64,000 nucleotides of DNA from Vitellaria paradoxa (lineage: Eukaryota > Streptophyta > Magnoliopsida > Ericales > Sapotaceae): NCBI GenBank assembly GCA_019916065.1, contig CM034240.1, positions 44,652,026 to 44,716,025 of the forward strand. The letters are read 5' to 3'. Position 1 is the first letter of the stretch, and each line of letters begins with the position of its first letter. Below, one piece after another: positions 1 through 10,600 of the stretch. The translations under genes were made by a program, and so were the position numbers. The notes under the pieces are model-generated. The model had not been told where the DNA came from. It did not search any database and saw only the letters and a list, made by a program, of their open reading frames with translations.

Positions 1-1124
1 TACTTTTACCCATAAAATAAAAAATAAGAAAAAAATTACAAATATGTTATAATATAAATTAAATCCTTTTAATTTCATTATTTTGGTAAGCTTTAACATC
101 TTTCCTCAAACTTCATTTGTTTCTAATCGTTTCCCAGCTGAGGTAAGATATATATATATTTTTTAATAACATTTTGCCCTTTTTTTTTGTTCAATCATGT
201 TAGAAGGCTCGATTTAATCTTCTTTTTACGTGTAATATAATATGTGCGTGTGTGTTACGTTTCAAGTGTTGTTTCAGCACTTTATTGGTTGCAATATATA
301 TATGTATGTATGTATGTTACATTTTCAACGCTGATTCAAAATATGTTATTTTTTTTTCTTTTAATAGCAGCGTTCTTCGTTGAGATTCTTTTTTTAAGTA
401 TTATTATTTGTATTTTTTGTGCAAATATATTTATTTTCTTGCTAATAATATAGAGAATTTATTTATTGATAAGGGTGTAGCTGTAAAATAATAATATATA
501 TTTTCTTTTCTTTTCATTTCTTCTCAGCTCACAAATAAAAAGAAAAAAAATAATTATCTTTTCTTTCCCAAACTCTCAAACAAATAAAAAGAAAACTATT
601 ATCATTTTTCTTTTTTTCTCTTCCCTCCAAATTAATATTTTCTTTTCTTTTTTCTCTTAAACTCACAAATAGACCCTTAGACTGTGTTTGTTTGCTCATG
701 GTAAGAGTGTAAATCAACTTAACCTAATTTAGTCAAGAAAAGTATTATTAGGTTTCAATTTAAAAAATTTAAAAAATAATTTAAATTTGATTAATTTATT
801 TTTAATTCAAACTTGGGTGCACCTCTCTAGCTGATAATGATTCGTGTCTGGTTTGAATAATTTGATAGTTTATGTATTATAATTATTACGTATTAGTTTA
901 TAAATTAAATTCTTATTAGAATTTAATAATAAAATGAGATAAAATTAAGGATATCAAAAATTCCTTCCAATGGGTACTTACTTATCCATCCCGCTCAAAA
1001 CAGGCATGTAGATGTTCCTAGCGAGTACGGAAACAAGGATGGAAATTTTATATAGACTCTGTACAGGGACGGAAATGTGGATTAAGATGGTATTCTCCGT
1101 ACCATCCCAGCCCATGTTATCGTT
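1..1124. other. AT-rich intergenic sequence
   Basis: No coding region is supported; the short open frames here are low-complexity T-rich or A-rich sequence. Around 972-1120 there is a G/C-richer patch with repeated 'gggacgg/ggatgg' words. Its inverted counterpart lies at about 3511-3640, so this patch may be one end of an older transposon that now encloses the elements between them. Confidence 0.5.
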
Positions 1125-1303
1125 AGTGTATTTGAAATTGTATAAAAGTATACAAAATAAAATAAAATTATAAAAGTAAATATCTCGTAATTCGTACAAT
1201 AAGTGAAGAATTTAAATTTTATTATCTCGTAATTCGTGTTTATAGAGATTTGTAAAATTTTATTTTATTTTATTTTGTTTAGCTCCAAACGGAGTTATAT
1301 GCC
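1125..1303. repeat. MITE-like repeat (copy also at 45665-45837)
   Basis: A ~175-bp AT-rich unit starts with 'gtatttgaaattgtataaaag' like sequence, carries the word 'ctcgtaattcg' twice, and ends near 'gctccaaacggag'. A clearly related copy in the same orientation lies at 45665-45837. Shorter relatives in reverse orientation lie at about 23331-23480 and 53880-54016. No coding capacity is seen. Confidence 0.55.
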
Positions 1304-1411
1304 CCACTTATATACAAGTTATATTTATATAATATTTTATGTCAACATATAATGTTATATTAATTTGAAAATATGTACTTTTAATAATATTATACAAAAT
1401 TATTGAATTTA

Positions 1412-3419
1412 GGGTAAAGGTTAAAATCTACCTCTATAATTTAGTATCAGTATCACTTTTCTCTCACATGTTTTAATTACAATAGTCAAATCCTTACACT
1501 TTTGATCAAATAACAATTCAGTCATTTTGTTAGTTGTTATTAAATACAACCATTCAACTAAGAATAAAAAAATAAATTTTTTCTACAATTTACTCTCAAT
1601 ATTACTTAAATCCCCCACATTTCAGTTATAATAGTCAAATCCCTACACTTTCGGTGTATATTTAAAATATATTTTATTAAATTATATAATATATTATAAT
1701 TTAAAATATATTTTATTAAATTATTTTTAGTAAGTAATAAAATTAAAAAATATTTAATACGTTTATGTTTTATAGAATACATTATTTTTAATAAATAATA
1801 TAATTAAATTAATATTTAATCTATTTTAATTAATATGAAATATATTTATTAAATTCAAATAATTTTTAAAAATAATAAAATTAAATATTTATTAAAGGTG
1901 ATTCGATGGTAAATTATATTTACTTAAAATGTTTTTAACAAATAATATAATTAAATTATATTATTTTAGAAAAAAATGACAACAAAAAATAATGTCAAAA
2001 AATAAAGAGTTAAACCAAATAGTTCTAGTTTTTCTATTTTGTTTAACTCTTCATTTTCTCATTTTATTTTCTATTATTATTTTTTCTTAAAATAAAAACT
2101 GAAACTATGTCTGAAAATATAATTTTATTTATATAAATTAATTTTTTATAAAATATTTAATTTTATTACTTTTTAAAAAGTATTTGAATTTAATAAAATT
2201 TATTTTATATTAATTAAATTAAATTAAATTAATCATTAATTTAAATATATTACTAATTTAATTATATTACTTATTAAAAATAATTTAATTCAAAGAAAAT
2301 AAAATATATTAAATATAATTTAATTATATATTTACTAAAAATGTTTTAATAAAATATATTACCATCGAATAACCTTTAATAAAATATTTAATTTTATTAT
2401 TTTTAACAAATATATTTCATATTAATTAAACTAAATTAAGTTTTAATTTAATTAGTGTAGTGTTTTTTTTTAAATCAACTATTTAATTAATATGATTTCA
2501 ATATATTGCTCACAATAATTACTATTATTTGATAATTTTATTCACAAAATAATATTACAATTTTATTTAATAATGAATATTAAAAATTTATATTTTCCTA
2601 ATTTGTTTCATAAAAAATAATTATAAAATTATTGAATAACAGTATACTTTTTTTTTTCCAATTAGCTATTTAATGATAGTGTAATATATTTTTTTATTAC
2701 TTTTCAACATTTTCCTCATTTGTTTTCCCAATTTCAAGTATCCCATCAAAACTAATTAATTGAAAGGAAAATATAATTAAACACAAATAAATTAGAAGTA
2801 GAAAGAAAAATATACCGATTAAGTTTTACTTTTACTCATTCATATATATATATATATATATATACATTTAATTTTAACTTCTCACAATTAATATTAATAA
2901 TAATTTTTAAAGTAATAATTCTATTATACGAGAATATGATTTGTTACCAAAATTATATGATTGATTATAGACGTATCATTTTTTAAAATAATATTCTCAT
3001 TTTAAATTATAATATGTTATATAATTTAATAAATATATTTCAGATATATTATGCATTAAAAATAATTTAATAAAATATATTTTAAATTATAATATGTTAT
3101 ATAATTTAATAAAATATATTTCAGATTATATTATGTATTAAAAATAATTTAATAAAATATATTTCAAATACATATCAAAAATTTAAGGATTTAACTGTTA
3201 TAATTGAAACGCGAGGAAATTAAAGTGATACTGAGGGTAAACTGTAAAAGAAATTACTTTTTTATCTTTAATCTAACGGTTGTATTTAACGGTTAACTAA
3301 CAGAAGAACTGAATTGCTACTTAATCGAAAGTGTAAAGATTTGACTATTGCAATTGGAACATGTGGGACTAAAATGATACTAAGAATAAACTCTAAGGGA
3401 TGATTTTTGTATTTTATCC
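1412..3419. mobile_element. Non-autonomous Mutator-like foldback element
   Basis: The element is about 2.0 kb with very long imperfect terminal inverted repeats. The left arm from 1412 and the reverse complement of the right arm ending at 3419 share blocks such as 'caatagtcaaatc', 'tacactttcga/tgat', 'aattcagt..tctgttagtt' and 'aaatacaacc' for roughly 300 bp. The word TTGAATTTA directly flanks both ends (1403-1411 and 3420-3428). A 9-bp target duplication with long TIRs is the hallmark of Mutator-like elements. There is no transposase frame, and the interior is extremely AT-rich. A separate ~550-bp repeat (2452-2999) sits inside the right half. The superfamily is inferred from TSD length and TIR structure, not from a protein. 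Confidence 0.75.
2452..2999 (-). repeat. ~550-bp dispersed repeat nested in the Mutator-like element
   Basis: This segment is an inverted copy of 9107-9660. Shared landmarks in reverse order include 'gtgtagtg', 'gatttcaatatattgctcacaataatta', 'aaacaaattag', 'tttagaagtagaaag', 'actcattcatatata', 'cttctcacaatta' and 'tattatacgagaatat'. The copies differ by scattered substitutions and small indels. Both sit inside other transposons, so this is an independent mobile or repeated unit. It has no coding capacity, and its ends are set by where the similarity stops. Confidence 0.7.
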
Positions 3420-3428
3420 TTGAATTTA

Positions 3429-4606
3429 AAATATATATAATTTTTATTTTAAATAAATATTCATTAATATTATTTTAATTTAATAAATAGTTTTTATTTT
3501 TAAACAATGAGCGAGGATGGAAAACCCACGGATAAGTAGGGACAGGGATGGAAATTTTTTTTATTATTTTTTTATTCTTAACAGGAACAAAGACAAGAAT
3601 AGGGACGGATATTCTATAAATGGAGACAGAAAAGAGAGAGGAGAAGCGCCGTTGACTTCTCTAAAAAAATTATAATTCAAGCTCCATTTGTTTATATTAT
3701 ATTTTTGAGTCAAGATATATGACTTGACCAAACTCGAGTAAATCCCAATTAATTTAATTTATTATACAATCCTAATTAAAGAAAAAAACATAAAGAGAAT
3801 TTAAAATTGGTAAACGAAAGATAAAAATACATAAAATTTTAAAATAGTCAAATAAGAAAACTAATTTATTGGTGAATATTTTTTAATCTGTTGAATCTAA
3901 ATTTTTCACAACAGAATGAATACAAAATTGGATAAAAAAAATTAAAATTCCCCTTTTAATTTTTATGCTTACATTTGGGTATATTTTTATCTTATTTCCC
4001 ACAAAATGTATACAACATTATACATAACGGGCTATCATAGATTTTATTGCAAAATAATTAAACGTCAAATAAAAATATTCTCTCCCATTCAAACATGACA
4101 TAAACGACGAGCCCGCCGGCGGAGAAAAGCTCACTAAAATCCGAGAGACAATTAAACGATCACCAAACGGGTTCTGCAGAAAGATCACCTGTATATAACT
4201 CCCATTATATCACCCGAGGAAAAACTGACTAAATCCGCGAGACAATTAAATGATCACCAAACCTGTTTATAACTCCTGCTACATCAGCAGCACAACTCCA
4301 TATACACAGTGCAAAGCACCCAGACTGATAAATACAGAGGATAATGAATTCTTTTGAGTCCTCAAGACAGAAAATGAACACTAGATCTCAAGGCTATTCA
4401 GCAAGAAGTCTTAACAAACAAGAAGACGTCAAAGGCTAACAATGAATTATCATCAGCCATTGCGAGAAATCTAAGCCCAACTTCGTTATAAATACTCAAA
4501 AACTGGTAAGACTTCTGCTAATGCAAACTCTGTAATAAAAATAAGGATATATACATGAACAAAATGTAACACGCAACTACCAGGGAAGGGCAGAGAGTGC
4601 AAACCC
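3429..4606. other. Intergenic DNA grading into the FRIGIDA 3' region
   Basis: From 3429 to about 4100 the sequence is AT-rich and shows nothing recognisable beyond the 'gggacggatatt' patch near 3600. From about 4150 to 4606 base composition becomes more balanced. This is the likely 3' untranslated region of the minus-strand FRIGIDA gene, which terminates at 4607. No polyadenylation site was pinned down. Confidence 0.45.
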
Positions 4607-7600
4607 TCAATACAAATAGGATGAACGATGACGGGCAGGGACAGAGCTACCTGTCGGAGAACTACCATATCGCTCGCTTTCCACAACAGCATCAGCAAAC
4701 CCATAAAGATTGGAGGACGACCTTGGATTCGAGCTGCCGCCAATGGAAGAGGGATTTGGCAATCCTGCAAAGCTTTCCAGTGATGGCCCCGGCGGCCTGA
4801 ATGGGGAGCCATTAACCCCAAGGGCTGCAGGCTCCCCATAGCTGCGACCGGTCAACCTCTCTCTGAAGGACGCATCCCCATGCCATCCGTATGGCTGACT
4901 GCTGCTATCAATGGCATATCCAACCCTATCAACCAGCCCCCCTGTGTAAGGCCCCAGTGGCAGAACATCAACTGCATGCGCCGACGTGCCAGCTGCAAAC
5001 GCACCAGCCCCAATGCCAGGCAATGGCCCTACACCAGCTCTAGGCGGTTCAGATGGGGCAGAGAAGCCGCTGATATGACCAGGGAATCCACCATCCAACA
5101 AGTTTATTGGCGTTAAACCGTCAGAAGAGCGCCTGTCATTCACATAAGCAGTAGCCATCTCCAGTTGTGGCCCGTGTTCAGCAAACCAAGGCCGTCTAAC
5201 CTCTGGGCTTCTCAACCTCTTGGAGTACTCAAGTTCATCAGCTTCAGCTTTTCTCTTTTGTCTCACCTGCTCTTTAATTTTCTTATCTGTATCATCAATC
5301 TCTCTCTCCAGCCTAGATATTTGTTCATTAATTTTCCATCCGGGGAGAACCTTCAAGGGATCAATCTGGTGATAATTCAAACACTTGAGTACAGATTTCA
5401 GATCAATTAGCTGCTCGTTGTTTGCTTCATTCTGCATGGCATCATAAAATTTCTGAATCAGCAAAATAAAAATCCTTGCTAAATTTAATAAGAGAAATGC
5501 AAACTAAAGCATGCCTCCGCAGCAAGCAAACCCTCTGCTGCTTTTCTTGCTCTCTTCCATTTGTCTCTAGATTGTTGTAAGAAAGTTGTCAAAATTGTTT
5601 GAGGTGGGAACTTATTCTCTAACCCAAATGTATAAGCAAAATCAACAGCTCTAACTTCCCTTTTATTCTTCATCATCCATTCAATTATCACTGCAACAGA
5701 TATAAATTGTGAATTAGACTGCAGATTACAAGTGAAGCAAGCAACCAATGACAAAAATATATGTGCAACACTAGGATGGAGATAATGACCGATCAAATTA
5801 CCAATGTGTCTATATTATCAAAAAATAAAACAAAATAAGCAATATGAACATTACACAATAAAGCATGTACAGACACTTCAAAAAGGATATCATGTCTGTA
5901 TCAGGTACATATCTTTGGCACTCCAATATACATGTCGTGACGTGTCATATTATTTTATCATTTTTACTTCAAAGATATGATTAAGATAAACTTAGATTTG
6001 AGTATACCAAAACCTCTGAAATAGTAAAATCTTATATCTTATATTTTGTTATCTTTTATAAATTAAATTGTGTGTTGAATTAGTCTTATTATGGATGTTA
6101 TATTCATATAGATAACTAATAAATATATACAAAATTTATATTTTTGGTTGTATCCCCGTTTTATCCATACCCTCATTTTTTTTTTTTTAAATCACCGCAT
6201 CCGTATACGTGTCCGTGTCCGTACCTATATCAAATTTATATGTGTGATTCTTAGCATGCAGCTAACTTGCAATTTAGATGTAAACATTTGACATTATGCT
6301 GCTCCATAAGGCCATGATTTTCAATGATGCTCGTCAATCATCATACACCCATCAGTATGGGATCTTTTCTCTAATTAGTATACAGTATCCATTTTCCAAA
6401 TATTTTGCTTGACAAGAAGATATTCAAAAGACAATTGGTAATTTTGTTCAATTTTTGGTTACCTAAAAGAAGTAGATATAGAGAAAAGTACTACTTCTAT
6501 TGACTTTGTTCATAAGAAAAATGGCAAATCGACACGGCATTATCAAAGAATTCGAATTTTAAAGCAGCATTATCTATACTCACCAATGAGAGCTATGAAA
6601 CATGAATACTTCAAATTAAGCGCCGCACTCGTATCGGATACTCCGGAGATACGGTTAAGATACAGCCGTATACGTATCGAATATGCCACATGGCGTATCC
6701 TAATTTTTTATTTTAACTTTTGTATAAGATACGGCTGGGATATGATTGGGATACGGGTAGAATATGAGAAGGATACTTTTAGGATATAGCGGGGGTCTAC
6801 ATGTAATATTTTAAACCTTTTTTAGGGATAAAATTGATATGATAAAATTTTAGTAGGGGCCAACCTGTAATTAACTAAAATATATTGATGTGATTGAAGT
6901 TGGTTCTAACTAAAATTTAGGAAGTGAAAAAGCTATTTTTATTTTGAGATGTATGAAATTGTATTTGATACTTTAGTTATATTTGTGTTTTGTGTATGAA
7001 TGATGTTAATTTATGGATTGAATGGTATTTTTTAAACTATATAATTGTTATTTATATAATGTTTAGTAGCATATAGATGCTATCTTCAAAAATATTTTAA
7101 ATAAAACATATATTTTATTTTATTTTATTTTTTTGCCGTATCTTCGCCATACCCGTATCCTCATTTTTTGAAAATTGTCGTATCCCGTATCCATATCCGT
7201 GCTTCATAGAATGAGAGTCAGCCATGTCCAAGATGTTAAGGTGGCATTTGGTTTGCATTTTTATTTTTTGTTTTCTATTTTCTGTTTTATCTGTTTTATG
7301 TTTTGAAAATCCCAAAACACGAAAAACAGAAAACGCATTTGGTTTGACATTTTTTGTTTTCCGTATTTTAAGAGTTTCCTTATTTTGGGTTAAAAACGCT
7401 CAAAACGACTTTTTTCCATTTTGCAATTTATGTGTAAACTTATTTTTTATTTTCTAAAACAGATTTTAAAAACACAAATGATCAAATGCATTTTGAACTG
7501 TTTTCCTTATTTTTGAAATCGCAAAATGGATAATGGGCTCAAAACAAGTACACCAAATGATACCTTAGTTACTAGAAACAAATTTTCTAACCATTGCCTG

Positions 7601-10600
7601 ACAATAGTAAGTATGCTAGTACTAATGAGCCTTCTTCAAAGCAATGGTGGGCATTAAGATGGTCATGTGCCCTCTCTAAGTATAAAGTAAAACGAAGGGC
7701 GTCACACCCAAGGATCAAATTTTCATTTTGGTGGGGTATTTTAGTTAGCACGGAAAACGGAATATTTAAAAATTTTTGGAGATACTTCAAAAAGGTTTTA
7801 AAAATGACACAAAAACATGAAAATACATCAAAATGTTCACAAGCACAAAATGAAAATTTTTTATCTATATATTTGAAATACTACTAACAAATTAATCGAA
7901 AAAATCAGAATTATTCACTATTGTTTATTTCAATTCTCGTCGAAATGAAATCATTTCAATAGATCTTTTGTGGAAAGAACAATGCATCTCTCATGATCTA
8001 GATGTGCTTCTATTGGAACGTGTTGTCCAAGGTCTTATAATGCAAGCACCTTGAGAGGTAAGGACAATGCCTTGACAAATTTGCAACTCTAGCCACTACA
8101 CCACATAGTATCGGAGATCTTAGTGAGAGACAGAGGGTTGTTCAAGCACCTATTAATAGGGCATCAACCCCAACAGGATCCCTGGGCCCTATTTCCAGCC
8201 TAAACTGCATTAGTGCCTTATGGAGAATTTGGAGGTACCCTCCTAAGTTCATAGATGAGGCTAGGAAACACCTTGGAGATAAGGTATAAGAGAGATGTCT
8301 AACATAAATTCCCTAGGCCAAGTTGAGGTGTTTCAAATGCTTTATGTCTCGACAAAGTAGACCAAGACCCCCAAACAAAGCATGTAAGTGCCAAGGTTCA
8401 AAGTATCGGCCAAGACACAGAGATATTGGTTATCTCTGCTTAGTTTCGCTAGTGACTGCGTTGAGATCTCACCCCGAATCAACTATTATCGCCGAAACAA
8501 TCTAACTTGGCTTCTCGTGACTAGATATCACAAGATATCGCCGATACTCCGAGATTTGGAAAAATCGTGTGGCGAAATCTCGACGACACAGATGATTATG
8601 AAGTGAAATATTCTCAAAAAGTGAAGCTTTTTCGGAAAAGTGTAAAGCTCTCTCCAAGGCAAGAAGGGTTGACCCAAGAATGGAATTGAAGCAGAGGAGA
8701 GAGCGGTAGAACCAGAAAAGGGGGAGAAAACCCTAAAATTGTATATCTGAAGAAGAAAGAGATACTGAGAGAGACCAATTAGTGTTCGCAACAATCGCCG
8801 ATCACCTGTGTTTGTCAGTCGAAGGCAATCGTCACGATCGTTGATCATCGCCGTCCCATCCTTGCCATAGCTCCTCGTCCTCGTTCTGTACTTTCCCTTT
8901 TATTTTTCTTTTATTTTTTTTTTTCACTATGGCAACACCTTTTCATTAAATGCTATATTGTATATCTGAATATATGGCTGTGCATATTCTCTTTATTATT
9001 TGATATTGTTTTTGAATATTATTCCTTTGATGCCTTACTTACCCAAAAAAAAAAAAAAAAAGATTTATTTAAAATTTATTTTATTTGTGTAAGATATACA
9101 TATTAACGAGATTATTATTTTAAAATGATAGGTCTATAATCAATCATATAATTTGTAATGTTGGTAACAAATATATTCTCGTATAATAGAATTATTACTT
9201 CAAAAATTATTATTAATTGTGAGAAGTTAAAAATTAAACGTATTTATATATATATGAATGAGTAAAAGTGAAACTTAATCAGTATATTTTTCTTTCTACT
9301 TCTAATTTATTTGTTCTTGATTATGTTTTCCTTTCAATTAATTAGTTTTGATGAGATACTTGAAATTGGTAAAGCAAATGAGGAAAATGTTGAAAAGCAA
9401 TAAAATATATATATATTACACTATCATTAAATAGCTAATTGAAAAAAAAAAAAATAGTACACTGTTATTCAATAATTTTATAATTACTTTTTATGAAACA
9501 AATTGCGAAAATATAAATTTCTAATATTCATTTTCTTTATTAAATAAAATTGTAATATTATTTTACAAATCAAATTATCAAATTATAGTAATTATTGTGA
9601 GCAATATATTGAAATCATATTAATTAAATAGTTGATTGGGGAAAAAAAACACTACACTATTATTCAATAATTTTGTAATTATTTTTAATGAAACAAATTA
9701 TGAAAATATAAGTTTATAATATTCATTATTAAATAAATTTATCAATAATGGAGTAAGATACAAAATTAGTATGTTCGCATATTATAAGTAGTTTATCTAA
9801 AGTTTAATAAAATAGTTACTATATATTAGGTTATGTTATAAATTAATTTTATTATTTAGAATTTTTTCATTAGTTTTTTGAATTTTTTAAAGTTAAAAAA
9901 AAAGCTAGAAGTCACATATCACCGGTATTGCACCGCCAAGCTACGACTGTATCGAAATTTCTCGAGCCAATATAGTGACCGTGACCGAAACTTTGAACCA
10001 TGGTAAGTGCATGCCAAAAAGCTAACATATGGCATGATGAGCTACAGCCATAAAGGATGATGAAAGTTCACACTCGTAATGGGTTTTTATTTTATGAGTC
10101 ATTTCACACTTGTAATGATAATGTAGCCTTCTATACATGTAACCACCCGAACAATGCAGAATGAGGACTTATAAATGCACTTGTAAAGCTACAACTGGTT
10201 AAAGTTAAGGGCAACAAAAGGACAAAAGGCAGCACAACATAATGTTGAAAAAAAAAATGATTTAGCAGACAATGTGGATTTTGATAGAGAAGAATAACCC
10301 AAATGATTTCATCCAATCAACTCATTAGAGAACTCCACAAACATTTCCAAAGTAAAACAAAATTTATTTAGTGTCCTAATTTCAGGCATCAGTTCTAACA
10401 AATCACTTTGACTTCTACACACCAAAAGAAATAAAAACACTTTGGCTTCACTAAAAAAATCATAAACTTTACAAATCAGTTTGGAGGTCAACTAAATCTC
10501 TTGAATGTGCTAATGGTAGCAATCTAAGTATTGCTTTGACTTCCCTAATGGACAATATTGCTGCTTCAATTCTCCATTGTTTTTTAAGAATTTGCAGAGG

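Noticed and set aside
4486..5410. Open frames of 67-117 codons on both strands (4486-4839 minus, 4597-4800, 4880-5116 and 5165-5410 plus).
   Set aside because: They are shadows of FRIGIDA exon 3, whose own frame is conserved with the family.
8323..8848. Three overlapping frames of 60-106 codons.
   Set aside because: Inside the hAT-like element; none matches a family, though the region is listed as a possible captured fragment.
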